Source: Paramecium tetraurelia
Taxonomy: Eukaryota > Ciliophora > Oligohymenophorea > Peniculida > Parameciidae
Direction of reading: 5' to 3'
NCBI RefSeq assembly: GCF_000165425.1
Contig: NW_001798992.1
Span: 100,902 to 164,901 of the forward strand
Length of the DNA: 64,000 nucleotides
A program made the translations under genes and the position numbers. This document shows, one piece after another, positions 41,501 through 54,014 of the stretch. Position 1 is the first letter of the stretch. The number at the start of each line of letters is the position of its first letter. The notes beneath the pieces were generated by a model that was given only the letters and a program-made list of their open reading frames with translations, made no database searches and was not told where the DNA came from.

Positions 41501-44500
41501 TAATGCCAATGAAAGGGAAGATCCTCTCAGAAGAAACCAAAGATATTCAGGTCAAATTCTTCAGCAAAGAAGAGAGATCCATTAAAGGAGACATCGTAAT
41601 ACAAATAAGAGGAGGTAAGATCTTGAGTATCCCCTTTTCTGCTACATCAATAATCCCTAAAGTGGAAATTGAGTAGGACATCTTTGAGTTTGGGAATGTC
41701 ACCACTCTGGGAACCAGCAACTCAATTCCATTGACATTTGTCAATACCTCTCCAGTGAGTGTGGAATTAATTTTGGATTTGAGAACACAAAACGATAATC
41801 CTAGGGCTCCAGATGGAATCGAGTGTTTGGAAATTAAACCACAAGATGAAGAAGAACAAGTTATGCATTCAATTCTTCCCGATTAAGAAGAAGATGAACC
41901 AAAGGAAGAGGACCCTTTGGATGATGCGTCAGAAAAGTCAGAACCAATCGAAATCGAATAAAAGTAGTACAAACAGTATGCCATTACCATTGGAGGTGGC
42001 AAGACTCTTCAATTTAATATGAGATTCTCACCCAAGGAAAGTCAAATAGTATTCCTTCGAGATCCCTATTACTTTGGCTAGATATGGTCCATTACCCACA
42101 TTAATGAGGAAGGTGACATGTCGAGGACTCAAACCTAAGTTTTTGGTAGAACCTCAATAAATAGAATTCAAAAAGAAGATCATCACATCTCCTGATAAGT
42201 GTTTCCCTACTGTCGAAGAAATCAAACTATCGAATCCAGATAGAAAAGATGTCCATTGGAAGATTGATTGTTCTTCCCTGAAATCTGAAAAGATCTTTGG
42301 AATTGAACCTAGTGAAGGTATTGTGAGTAGTGGAGAATAAATAAAAATTAAAATCAAATTCAATCCTTATGGACCTGGGTAGTTTAATGGAGCAGTGCAA
42401 TTATACATACTTGAGGATCCAGAGATTCCATAGACTCTGCCATATGTCGAAATCACAATGAGTGGATCAGGTGCTTATCCAAGATTGTTATTTGATAAAA
42501 AGGAAGTGATATTACCTGTTGTACCTCTCAACATACAGTCGAGGTGCTATTTCAGAATCATTAACGATGGATATGAGAATTTAAATCTCAAATACAATTG
42601 GGCTCAGGAGATTAGCAATTATAATTTGGAACTCAAATTTCCTGAAGGCTCAACTTTGGGTGTTGCTAAGAATAAATTAACTGTTGAAGTAGTGTTTAGC
42701 AATAAAAAACCATTAAGTTTTACAACCAGAGTGGAATTCATCGACGAAGCCAGAGTCTACATCATTTATATATCAGGTACTACTGATAATTGTATATTTA
42801 CGAATCAGAGTTTTCTCTGGAGGATGGGCAGATATCAACTCGAAGTTGAAGACAAAAAACCCATCATGTATGTGGAAGATGAGAACTTAGATTCGGACAA
42901 CGAAAAGAATCCTAAACATAATTTCTCTGTCAAATCCACATCATCCAAAGGAACTGCCAACCTGGGTTACACACCTATTCGAAGAGATTTGCTAGACTAA
43001 GCTAATGAATACATTGCAAGATGGCTTAATTATCATGTCCTAACTACAAGCATTAGTACATACCCTGAAGATGTGATCAGTTCTAATGGGTAATAAATCT
43101 TTGAGTTAATCTCTTTTCTAACTGGAAAAACCACATTTCCTTATAAGTAGAACATAGACCCAAATTGGAAGAAATCCCAAAAAGCTGATGTCCTCTACAA
43201 GCAATATGATGAACTCATAAGGTAACTGAAAATTGAGGGAGCTCTGCTTAATCACATACGATCTGAATACTTATTAGGCTATCAAGATTATTTAGCTTGG
43301 CTTAAAAATTAACCTCCTTCTAAATATGAAAATGTTCCAGAAAATCTACTAAGATTGAATGTCACCAAATACACATATATTCAATATGATTCTTGGATCT
43401 CCCTATTTTATCAAATACTCAAGATCTATTATCTGAATAGAATCACAGCCAAGTCGTTTAAGAGTCTGCCAGGGATCCCTCAAAATAAACTAGCTATTCC
43501 TGAATATTACTTAGAGGGATCCAATGTGATTTCTTAGCCTGAAGGTATTCTACTATACTTCTATGAAATCTGCTATGAGATCTAGCATTCTGCATATAAA
43601 AGAATCAAGAACTTCGACTTAGATTTCAAGGATTCAATCTTCATCTCAGATGCCTTAAATACATTCATCGGAACATCGATGTCTAAATTTTTTGTAAAAT
43701 TTGAGGAATGTCTGCAATAGTGAAGATGATTATAAACATAACACAGAGAAATTGTTCCCTGCTTTACAAGATTTCGGATTATAATCTCATCTGTTGCCTC
43801 AAGATGTTTATCATCCGAATTGTAGAGAAATGGTCATGATGTTGGTGTAATTCTTCTTCGCTTTGCCTTATTATGTGCCATAAAAGGATCCCATCTTTTT
43901 CTCTTGTGTCTTGGGAGAAGAAGTCATCAAGAGTATCGAACTCAAGAACCCTACTCAAAAACCAATCAGTTATTGGGTTAAATATGAAGGACATCCAGAT
44001 TTTCAATTAGATGGAGATGAGAGCATTAAAATAGATCCAGACGTACCCTATTAATACAAAATCAAATTCACGTCTCGTATCTCATAGCCCGTTACTGGTA
44101 GAGTGATATTCACGAATAAAAAAGAGTCCAATGTTTAAGCAGCCGCCTTGGTGTTTGAGTTAAAGTCAAGCATAACTGGAAGGAAATCTGAAAAGTAATG
44201 GAATGTGAGTTCAATTTTATACGAAATTTTCGATTTTCAAATTTAGATTACCAACAAATTCTTGTTTGATGGAGACTTCTAAATTATAATCACTCACGAG
44301 AAAAAGCAATAAGATCAATAGAAGAGGAAAGGCAAACAAGTGATATAATAAGTACAATAAACGTAAGAAGAAGAGTTTCCTGCATTCTTCTGTTAATAGG
44401 ATAGGATTAGAATAAGGAAAAATCAAACTATAAATCTAATTTTGTAGTACATCCCACTAATTATGGAGACACATAAATGCTAGATAGTATTTACAGATCC

Positions 44501-47328
44501 TCAAGTGGGGGAATTTTAACATGATTTATAAGGAACAGTGGAGTTGCCCAATATATCAGGTGAATTTAAACCTGAGAAACTATTATACGTTGATCAGGCA
44601 ATTCAGATTCCATATCAAATTCCCTTTAAGAATGAGTAGATACTAAGAGCAAGATAATAGATATTACAAATACTGTAATTTAAGTAGAAGATTAAATAAT
44701 AATAAAACATCGCTGATAAAACTAGTTCATCTAACAATTTCTTGAATAATCCCAATTTCCCTGGAGGCAATTTAGACTAAATTACGTTTGAATTAGAGGT
44801 ATTCCCAGCTACACAATACGTCCAAGTGCCCAACGTTCTTACTGTTGCAGATAGTACGAAAAGATCAACTGATAGAAACAATGATGGCAAATTACCTGTA
44901 ACTTATGCCTTTAAAAATGCCACTAGAGATTTTAATGTAATCTTGACATTAAAAAACAAATTTGATATCAGAAGGTATAAGTTAACTGCATAAGTGTTAC
45001 CAAAAGTAGTCAAGGCCACTTTAGAGTTTAGAATACCAGCTAGATAATAAGTGATTTAAGAAGTACCAATAGTAAATGGATCGGATAAGGATTGGGTGAT
45101 TAAAGTGTAATTGACTCAATCTGGAGACAACTTATTTTAATGTCCGAATAAGGAGTTTGTGATAAAGAAGAAAACTACTGGATAATTTCCAATTACATTT
45201 CATCCTCAATGGATAGCTTAGAGTGAGGCCAAATTGATTTTGAGCAATCCAATCACGAATGATATGTTCGAGTATGATTTGATTGGGATTGGAGAAGAGC
45301 CAGTGGCTGAGGAACATATCATTTTGAATTGCACTCCAAGGAGGGTATTAAAAAGAGATATAGAGCTGAAGAATTAGACAGACAAGTAAATAGTCTACAA
45401 AGTTGAGACTGATTTGATCTATGCAACGGGTTAATCTTCAATTACAGTGGGAGCAGGGAAGAAGGCTATTTATTAGTTGACAGTCCAACCAATTTTATCT
45501 GGATAATACACCGGATCCATAACATTCACAGAAGAAAATGGGAAGTATCTATGGTACACAGTTTTCATGAACACAGAGTCACCTAAATCAGTACAAACAT
45601 TAGAATTGTCTTGTTTAATCAGATAGGCCACTGTGATTTAATTGACATTGCAAAACCCTCTTCCAGAGACTGCTATTTATGAAGCAATCATCAGTGGCGA
45701 CGGATTGATAGGTGAAGATCAGTTTGCCATTGGAGCTAATAAGGAGGGTCCTTATGAGTTGACCTTCGCTCCTTTTAAAGTGGGTAGGTGGAGAGGAAGT
45801 GTTGCATTTGTTAATAGATAACTTGGAGAGGTTTGGTATGAATTCATATTGACATGTGAGGAATAGCCAGTGATCAAACTAAATCTGTTGAAGGCATCCT
45901 TGGGAAAGGTGGAATAACAAGTAGTAATACTTGAAAATCCATCTGATCAAAAAGTAACCCTATAATCCAGAGTAAGCAACCCCACCAATTTCGATGTGCT
46001 ACCTGATGAATTAGTCATACAACCTTTTGATTATCTAAAAGTCAGCGTCAGATATACTCCTTCCTCTTTAGATTAAATAGAACAATCTGAAATTATATTT
46101 ACATCATCAATAGGAAAATGGCATTATTTAGCTTTTGGAAATGGACTTCCTCCAACTAAATTTTCTGCTGCCACTGTTAGCATAGGATTGAACAAGGATT
46201 TCAGTTCAGTTGTTCATTTTAAGAATCCCTTCAAGGATCCAATTACAGTCAAAATTGACTTGGATGCACAAGGACACAATAAAGATATCTTTAGATTGTT
46301 GACAAGCAAAAATGATAAGGTTTTAGTCCCAGGAATGAATGTCTTACAAATCCCTTATTCATTTGTACCCAGAGAAATCACTAGCTATTATGCCGAAGTC
46401 ATTGTCCAAATGAATGAAAAGATTTCTTGGGTTTTCCCTATTAAAGGAGTCACTGAAAGTGTTTCCACTCAGACCTTATTCCACTTCAAAGCCAAATGCA
46501 GAGATAAGTGGGAAGATGAGATTAAAATAGGTTTATAAGGCATTGCTCAAACCTTGTAGGCTGATGATAAATTTGAATTCGAGTTAGGCAATGTACCAGT
46601 GGATCTACAACAAATGATTCAAAAATGCTTTAGTGTTAAATGTACTAAGAACTATCTAAGCAACCCTCATGAGAATCTACATTATGCAGTGCGCTTTCAA
46701 CCTATGAAACCATTCAAAGCCAGTCTCGAATTCATAGTTTTGAGATAAAGTGGAGGCAGATGGAAGTAATATCTCATACATATATCTAGATATAAAATAA
46801 TATTAGAAGCCACTCCCCCCGATGAAGATGATGTCATTATCATTAGTTCTCCTCTAAATAAAACCACCAGTGTCTCCTTCAAACTCACTAACAAAACAAA
46901 AAACTATGCCAAATTCTATGCAGGGTTCACTCCAGATTCCGATGCAGAATTTTCCATCATACCCAAAGTTGGCGATCTTGAGCCTTACGGCAGAGAAGGG
47001 ACAACCTTTGTCATATCATTTACTCCAATCGAATATGGCAAAATAAGAAAAGGCAAATTAATCATCTAGACTGAAGAGATGTACTGGTACTACTTACTTA
47101 ATATCTCCTAGGTCATATGTCATTAAAGGAATCCTCCCAAGATATGTGCCTCCTCATGTTAAACATTCATCTATTGACACTCATCTAAGTTAATCTCTCA
47201 TTCAACAGTCATCTCTTATGGATTTATCCAAAAACTTTGTCATTGACAACATCAAAAAAGCCAGACAACTCACTCCTCCTTCATCCAGAAAGCAAATCTT
47301 ATCAGAAGCATCCTTTTTAAAGAAATGA
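38590..47328 (+). CDS. CFAP47: CFAP47-like ciliary protein (ASH/MSP repeats plus calponin-homology domain)
   Basis: About 2,870 residues. Tandem immunoglobulin-like ASH/MSP domains on both sides of a central calponin-homology-type domain (about nt 43520-43700) match CFAP47, a protein of the axonemal central apparatus. The first ASH domain has LGFVRVGKEKVDKIHFKN. The last ends FTPIEYGKIRKGKL followed by an MYWSYVIKGILP strand. Supported introns: about 38811-38838 (28 nt, TAG), about 38969-38990 (22 nt, AAG), a 25-nt GTA...GAG one near 44452-44476, and one near 47082-47106 (25 nt, TAG). Two places, near 41250 and 42046, keep both flanks ASH-like only if one base is skipped, and one near 43710 needs a GTC...GAG intron or a similar shift. 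TGA 47326-47328. Confidence 0.85.
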
Positions 47329-47439
47329 GCAATGTCAATTATTTTACACAATTTATATACAAATATTTACTTCAAATTTTCTACCTATTTTTTATTTCAT
47401 TTTGATTATAATATATATATTTATATGTATTTATATATT

Positions 47440-47738
47440 TCATGCAAATATTGAACCGTGCTCGTTTCCTCTCAGAGCATGCTATATTTTAGGCTATACA
47501 CAGGCTTCAACACAAGTCACCAAATCTCGATAAGGGTACATCTTACTATTAATCTAAATAATACACAATTTTTTTCAGGATCAGCATTTTTCAATGAAAG
47601 GAAGGCCTTTACACATCTGTCGTACTTATCATCATACCATTTGCATTATGGTCGGCACATTTAAATAACCATGTCCTTTGGATCTTTACCATTTTCAATC
47701 ATATTATGGATTTCTGTCTTATAATTTTCACTGTTCAT
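47440..47738 (-). CDS. small CX9C protein, UQCRH/COX6B-like
   Basis: About 91 residues after removing one 23-nt intron that ends AAG. Cysteines form two CX9C units: CKWYDDKYDRC and CMYPYRDLVTC, plus flanking Cys giving CRPQC and CVEAC. Twin CX9C proteins are oxidised in the mitochondrial intermembrane space by the Mia40 pathway. The extra C-x3-C pairs are reminiscent of the complex III hinge protein (UQCRH), but COX6B or an assembly factor cannot be excluded. Start ATG 47738, upstream of an in-frame ATG at 47702; TGA 47440-47442. Confidence 0.65.
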
Positions 47739-47935
47739 TAAATTTATTTTTAATATCTCTCTATTTATTTAATTTTTTATCTTAATCTCTCATTTCATTT
47801 CCCTTCTTATTCATTTTAATTTAAATTCTATAGACTATTATTGAAATAAACTTCAATAACAAAATAAGAATTGATGATTATAATGATTTAATTAATATAA
47901 TGCCAAATTTAAGTGAATTGATAAATCTATATTAT

Positions 47936-48610
47936 TCAAACAGGTACTTTTACTTCGGTGATAAGACTTTAACAAAGTGGGCATGTTTATTTTACTTTTA
48001 ACCATTTTTAGATGCAATCTTCGTGAAAACTGTGAGAACATTTTAAGATTTTATTGTTTTCTGTAATATCCTCTAAACATATATAGCAATTTTTTATTCC
48101 CTACATTTCTCTTAGTTTTTCCTATTTATAACCATCGCATTCAGCAATATGTTCCTTTAGCCAAGCTTTCACTATTGGAAAAGAGCAATAAGGACATTTC
48201 ACTTCGCCATAATAATCATATTGGCAGACCTTTAAGTGATCGTTTAAGTATTGCTTAACAATATTATCGCCACATTATCGGCATTGTTATTCAACTAAAT
48301 CAGGATAACTTATTTGTTCTTCACACAGACCAACGTGAACCCAATAATCCTTTTTGAACATTTCGGTATCACAATAAGGACAGCTTACCTAATCATAGTC
48401 ACGCGGATCAAATTATTCAATTTATTAGAGATCTTATACTTGTTGTCCAATATCTTAATCTAATTAGGCTATTGGCTAATTTATGACATTTTCTTCTGGG
48501 CTCTAGCATGTTTATTCATCCTATTGTTAACTTTGAGAATTTGGAGACTCATCCTCAAGGTTTTAAATAGGGATAGATGTTGTAATATTCTCACTAGAAT
48601 TTTAGATCAT
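47936..48610 (-). CDS. zinc-finger/RING-H2 protein, probable E3 ubiquitin ligase
   Basis: Intronless, 224 residues, ATG 48610 to TGA 47936-47938. A Gln/Ser-rich N-terminus is followed by repeated C-x2-C...H...C fingers (CPYCDTEMF..., CRQCGDNIV..., CPYCSFPIV...) in a TRAF-type arrangement. A C-terminal RING-H2 follows: CYICLEDIT, CSHSFHEDCIQKWL, TCPLC. All eight RING ligands are present, so E3 ligase activity is likely (family knowledge). Substrate unknown. Confidence 0.85.
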
Positions 48611-48965
48611 AATAATTATAAATTTTTCTTTTTTTTATATATGGATTTAAAGATGAATTAAAATTATTATTCTATTATGTTAATAGAATTTGTCTAAAAT
48701 CTTGTAATGCAAAAACCTTTTTTTAATATTAAAATTTTTTTCTTTCCTTATAAGGCATTATCATATTGTATGAAATTTCTATCATTAAGTCAATATAAGT
48801 GAAAAGATAGCACCTAATTTTGATTTAAAGATTAGCTATCCTAGTTTGATGATTAAAGTCATATAGTAAACAAGAAATTAGGAATTATTAGTTTTATAAC
48901 AAAATGAACATTTAAATTTTTATGTAATTAGAAAATATTGAATTAATAAAATTACTTGAAAAACA
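48611..48965. other. AT-rich upstream region between divergent genes
   Basis: 355 bp between the RING-finger gene start and the tubulin start, both reading away from it. No coding frame or RNA gene seen. Confidence 0.5.
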
Positions 48966-50282
48966 ATGAGGGAAATTTTAGTAATATAATTGGGAGGTTT
49001 TGGTAACAAAGTTGGAGTAAAGTTTTGGGAGGAAATGCTAAAAGATAGTGATTTCGGTAACCAAAATGAATAAGGTCTTTAAAGCTAAGATCCCCTACTT
49101 AATTCAATTAATAATGTCTATTTTAACTTAAACTAGAACAAACCACTTCCTAGATGCGTTTAGGTTGATTTGGGACAGGATTTACCTTGTACTAATATAG
49201 ACTTTAATCCATGTTCTCAGTTCTCATTCAACTACTCATCTGGCAATAATTATGGGTTTGTAAAGAATCACTGTGCGAATGAAATAATGGACATTATTGT
49301 TGATAGTATCCGATAAGAAACTGAAAAATGCGATTAATTGTAAGGAATCTAATTATTTTCATCCATAATTGGTGGTACTGGATCTGGATTAATAGCTGCC
49401 TTGGACGATAAATTAGGATATGACCCACTACTTTAATATAACTTATTGATTCCTTCTATTAAATAAGACGATGTTTGTGTTGTTTCCCCTTATAACTCTA
49501 TTTTAGCCTTATCCCAAATTATGAATTAGAGGGAATAAATAGTATGTTTTGATAACTAAGGACTTAAATAAAATTTGAGTAGATTGGGAATCGAATTTAA
49601 TTACGATGATGCCAATCATCATATTGCTTAAACAATATGTTGTAATTCTTCGCCATTTCGAAATAATGGGGACATTAATTCTAGTTTGAAAAAACTAAGT
49701 GCAAACTTGATTCCTTTTCCGCAATAAAATTTTCTAACATGCAGCTAGTCCAATAATTAATTCAGTGATTACTTTAAAGAATATTTGAAGATGGACGAAA
49801 CCTAGATTTTCAGAGAATTAATGTCCACAAATCACAATCAAGCTAGCAATGATTACACTTAAGGTCGATTTCTTACTGCAGCACTTAGTTTGAGAGGAAA
49901 TATATCAAATAAAGAGGTTGACAAATCATGCTCCCTTTTCCAACATTATCTAGATAAACAAACTTACTATAGGAGGTAAGAAGCAAAAAAAATAAAGTAC
50001 ATTGATATGTTTCTAACGAATATTTGCAAGAAACCATTTTAAAATTTTGAATATTTTGGAAGTTGCTTAATTAATTCAACTAGCATTACTCAATCTCTAG
50101 AGAGCCTAATTGAAAAATTTAATAAAATGTATGTTCGAAAAAGTTATCTATATAAATACACATAAGAAGGAATTGACGAGGATAATTTCATTGATGCTAA
50201 AACTCGCCTTGAAGAGATTTGTGATTCTTATAAAAATACATACTAGGAAGATTTCGGAGAAGGTCATGAAAATTGGGAATGA
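48966..50282 (+). CDS. divergent beta-like tubulin
   Basis: Intronless, 438 residues. The N-terminus MREILVIQLGGFGNKVG parallels the MREI...GQCGNQIG start of beta-tubulin, whose first residues mediate mRNA autoregulation. The nucleotide-binding loop is IGGTGSGL (usual GGGTGSG), and there is an AALSLRGNI-type strand. Helix 12 has been largely replaced and the C-terminus is short (EDFGEGHENWE). Conservation is far below that of conventional alpha/beta tubulins. It is likely one of the ciliate-specific or minor tubulins (theta, eta, iota or kappa type), which act at basal bodies; I cannot assign the class from memory. TGA 50280-50282. Confidence 0.85.
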
Positions 50283-50808
50283 AAAAAGGCAAATAGAAGA
50301 ACCATTTTATTATTTGAATTTTTAATGAAAATTTAAATATTGTTATCATTACAATGAATATTCATAAAAAATATTGATCTAATTACCCAATTGAGAATCA
50401 TTTTACGCTTAATAATTGAATAAATTAAAAGTTTCAATTAAGAAATTTTGTCTTATTTACTATATTAGAAGGTAATTAGCCTTAGTATTTAAGAATATCA
50501 TACAAAAATATATTAAGATAAAATTTAAACAATTTTTCTTTATATGTTAATTATCTTTTATACACAATCTATTATAGTATAAGAAGTTAAGGTTACCTTC
50601 ATAAAAACCTCTGCCTTACTCTCTTTTTCATCAATATTGTTAATTGTTCTAAGGCATTTACTCAACATTTCAATTTTAGAATTAAACTTTGTCCTAACAA
50701 ATTATTCTTTCTATTGATTCTATTCTTTATTTCTATTTTTTTAAGGATATTCGAAATTCAATTAATCATATATTTAGTATACTATATATTTAATATAAAT
50801 AATAAAAG
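50283..50808. other. AT-rich intergenic region between convergent genes
   Basis: About 525 bp with no supported frame. Contains AT-rich runs only. Confidence 0.55.
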
Positions 50809-52856
50809 TCATCCAAATAAAAGAGTACTAGATGTACTCTTAGTGTATTTTGAATTGCATTCATAACTATATCCACTAAATAGATTTTGAACTGAATTCT
50901 TCTTTAGTAAAAGCTTATTTTCTTTAATCAATTCATCTTAACTATCATCATCTTCACTTATTTAATTCAGGTATTCAACATTATCATCAATTTACTTTTT
51001 AGAAATAAAACTGTACTTTTGGGATGTAAGGGGACTCAATTTCTTTGTTCAAGAGTTTCTGCCATGGAAAATTACGAAGCCAAGGATGATTCTTAACTTC
51101 ATCAGGTCCTTTAAATCCAAGTCTGTTGGCTGGCTTTCTCTATATAAGCTTATTTATAAAATCTGCTGCTTCCACTGACCAATCATCAGGAATTTCAGAT
51201 CTTTTAATTTGAACTTGTCTGGTCAGGATCTGATCTCGGATTTCTTATCTTGATCTTCCATTATAAGGTCTTCTTCCCAACATAAACTCATAGCCCATAA
51301 TTCCTAATGCAAAGTAATCAACTGCTATTGTATGATTCTACCTACACATAACTTCAGGTGCTAATCAATGAATAATGATATATTACCCATATATCCAGGT
51401 GTCCCACTTGTATCTTGAGAATTCTCAGACTTCCAAACCCTTGCAATTCCTAAATCAGTCAATCTTGCATACCCCTATTTATCTATGACTATATTCTCTG
51501 GTTTAAGATCTCTATGAATAATATTATTATTATGCAAAAATTCCAATGCAAGCAAGACACAAGCAACAAAGAACTTGGTTTGATGTTCTTTGAATCTCCT
51601 CATTTTTCCTATGTGATATCTCAGATCGCCTCCAGTTAGCAAATCCATAACAAGGTAAAGGTTCTCCCTATCTTAAAAGCAATAGTTCATATTAATCAAA
51701 AAGGGGTGTTTGAATTAAGCCAAAAGATTACGTTCATTCATTACAGAGTTAACACTTCGTTTAGCTATTATTTTCGCTTTTGACATCTCCTTCATAGCAT
51801 AATATTATTTGCCTTTCTTCATTTCAACTTTCCAAACCTTACCAAAACCACCCTTGCCAATCACATAATGAAATTAAAAACTATACTTATTAATCTGTAT
51901 ATTGCAATCTACAATCAAGGTTTCCTCATCCTCCTCACTTGATTCATGCTTTTCTTGTTGTTTTAGAATACTCTTTGAACTTTCATTTTTTGAGATGTGA
52001 GATAAGTGCTAAATACTTAACATAGAGTTGAATATATTATCTAATCCTTTGTTTTATTTAAATTAGTTGGGCACTTGAAACTCCTGCTTTTTAATTTAGA
52101 TCTGAGGAACTTCATGATTGATTAATTGGTATGGTTTATCAGCAGGTTTGTTTTCTTTCACCAGACTATTTTATTATTTCAACTGATTGTCTGGGTATTT
52201 GATATTATGAGTACTCGATTGCTTAAGATTGATAAAAGATGATATCTTTTAAATTGATGTATTTGGAGATTGAGAATTATTATTTCTTCCTGTATTTCTA
52301 TTGATTATATCTAAATTATCATAAAATGCTGGTTTCATAGGTGATTAATCTTTGGATTTGCTCTATAAATCTAGGTTTGAAGATTATTAATTATGAAATA
52401 AAGAATTGAATAGCAATTTTGATTACTTTAGTTCCTATTTCTTGAATGTTTGAATTGGGCTACGTGAACTTGTATTCTAGTTTAAGTAATCTTGTTTTTC
52501 TTTAAAAAAAGAACTGCTTCTGCTACTATTAATGTTGGAAGCACTTTAATTTCTGGAATGCTTAGATTGTATTTAGATTTATGATTGATCCTATTTTTGC
52601 ATATTTAATTGAACAATTTTTATTTTCTAAGGTGTAATACTTCTTTATTAAGATTAGTTGCCATTATTTTTTGAAGTCAATTGAGCTAATTGAAAAAAAC
52701 TTGTAAATTAACTTAAACCTAATGGTGATTTGTGAGTTTATTTTGTTGTTTCACTTGGTTGTTCCTACAATATTAATGCAATGTTCTTACAATTTTAGGT
52801 TTTATAAAATTGAATTTAGAGGGAAATAAATCCTTCAAACTGCGGTTGTTAGACAT
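50809..52856 (-). CDS. AGC-type Ser/Thr kinase (STK32/YANK-like) with long Q/S-rich N-terminus
   Basis: About 655 residues. The N-terminal about 300 residues are Gln/Asn/Ser-rich and low complexity. The kinase domain has IGKGGFGKVWKV, YYAMKEMSK, LVMDLLTGGDLRYHI (typical of STK32 kinases), [17 protein letters not shown] (DLG instead of DFG), GTPGYMAPE and NRLGFKG. Introns: a 26-nt one after residue 22, a 26-nt one inside GYMAPE (near 51385) and a 22-nt one ending AAG in the tail. After that comes an acidic QIDDNVEYLN AGC-like tail. TGA 50809-50811. Catalytic Lys, Asp and the DLG Asp are present, so activity is expected. Confidence 0.87.
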
Positions 52857-53093
52857 TTTTATATATTATTATAAACAATTCATATTATAAATTGCAAATA
52901 AAATAAATTATCCTAATTGCAATTAACATATTTTTTAGATAGATAAAATTATAACTAATATATCTAAGCCATTTCTAACAATCTTAAAATGTTAGAGAAC
53001 TTAATTTTCATTATCCTCCATCTCACCATTAAACCAGGATTTGCAAGTTAATAGTTTAAATAAATATGAAAAAAGAATGAATCACAAAAAGCA

Positions 53094-54014
53094 TCAATCT
53101 TCATCCTCAATCCATCTAATACGCTTGCCATTTTCCCACATTCCCTACTTTTCAATTTTATCTATTAGTATTTTACCTTTCCCATGTTACTTGCCCTTTT
53201 TCCAATTTCCTGAATATCTACCAAATAAGTTTCATTATTTACTTTTTACCATCTGGCCATGTGAATGTACCAAATCCATGTTTTTTGTCAAAATAATAAT
53301 CTCCTTCATATTGTTTGCCATCTGCAGAAGTATATTTACCATGACCATGCATATTATTATCCAACCATTCACCTAAATAACACCTTCCATCTTTCCAATG
53401 ACATACTCCCTATCCTGTCATTCTATTTTGCAACCATTAACCCTAATAAACCTTTCCGTCTGGCCAATAATAAGTTCCTGATCCATCCTTCATTCCGTAT
53501 TTGTAGGTTCCTTCATATCTACTTCCATCTGTCCAAGTTTCAGTGCCATAACCATGCTGTTTGTCATCCTTCCACAATCCTTCATATTTGGAACCATCAG
53601 CATGGAAATAAATCCCTTAGCCATTTGCCTTGTCGTTTTACCATTCTCCATCATCTGAATGTTAGATTTCATATATTACATATGTCTCCATCTGCATGTT
53701 TAAAGATACCTTTCCCTTGAGCTTTATCATCCTTCCATTACCCTTCATAAGACGCCCCATCTGGCCAAACCTGAGTACCAAAACCATCACGACATATTCC
53801 AATCCAAAACAAAATATAAAATAATGTTGTACCATTCTCCAGTATATGTTGCTCCATTTTCATATTTGAATGTTCCTCTTTTGTCTCTTGTTACATCAGT
53901 CTCTCCAGTCATTGGAGCTATTATCTCAGAACTCTTAGGCCTTTTCAAATCATTTGGCAAAGCATACAAAATCATCTCCTCTTAAGTGTTTTCACAACTT
54001 TTACAAGTTCCCAT
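53094..54014 (-). CDS. MORN-repeat protein, disrupted in the first repeat
   Basis: About 290 residues with about ten MORN repeats (e.g. [35 protein letters not shown]), a membrane/cytoskeleton-associating motif. The N-terminus MGTCKSC carries Gly2 and Cys, consistent with myristoylation and palmitoylation (inference). Introns: a 25-nt one ending CAG and a 25-nt one ending TAG in the C-terminal half fit perfectly. Between GEWYN and RDGFGT lies a 34-nt T-rich insert (53792-53825) that breaks frame and has no AG before the coding sequence resumes. Stop TGA 53094-53096. Confidence 0.8.

Noticed and set aside
44452-44476. ASH-like peptide VVHPTNYGD within CFAP47 as coding sequence
   Set aside because: It lies in a 25-nt GTA...GAG segment whose removal restores the downstream frame (CQIVFTDPQVGEF); read as an intron.
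53490-53672. Minus-strand 60-residue Met/Lys-rich frame
   Set aside because: Wrong-frame shadow of MORN repeats; the MORN frame is one base away and matches the family.
53041-53720. Two plus-strand frames of 111 and 151 residues rich in His, Phe and Ile
   Set aside because: They are antisense to the MORN repeats on the minus strand; the repeated GEW/YEG codons produce the pattern.
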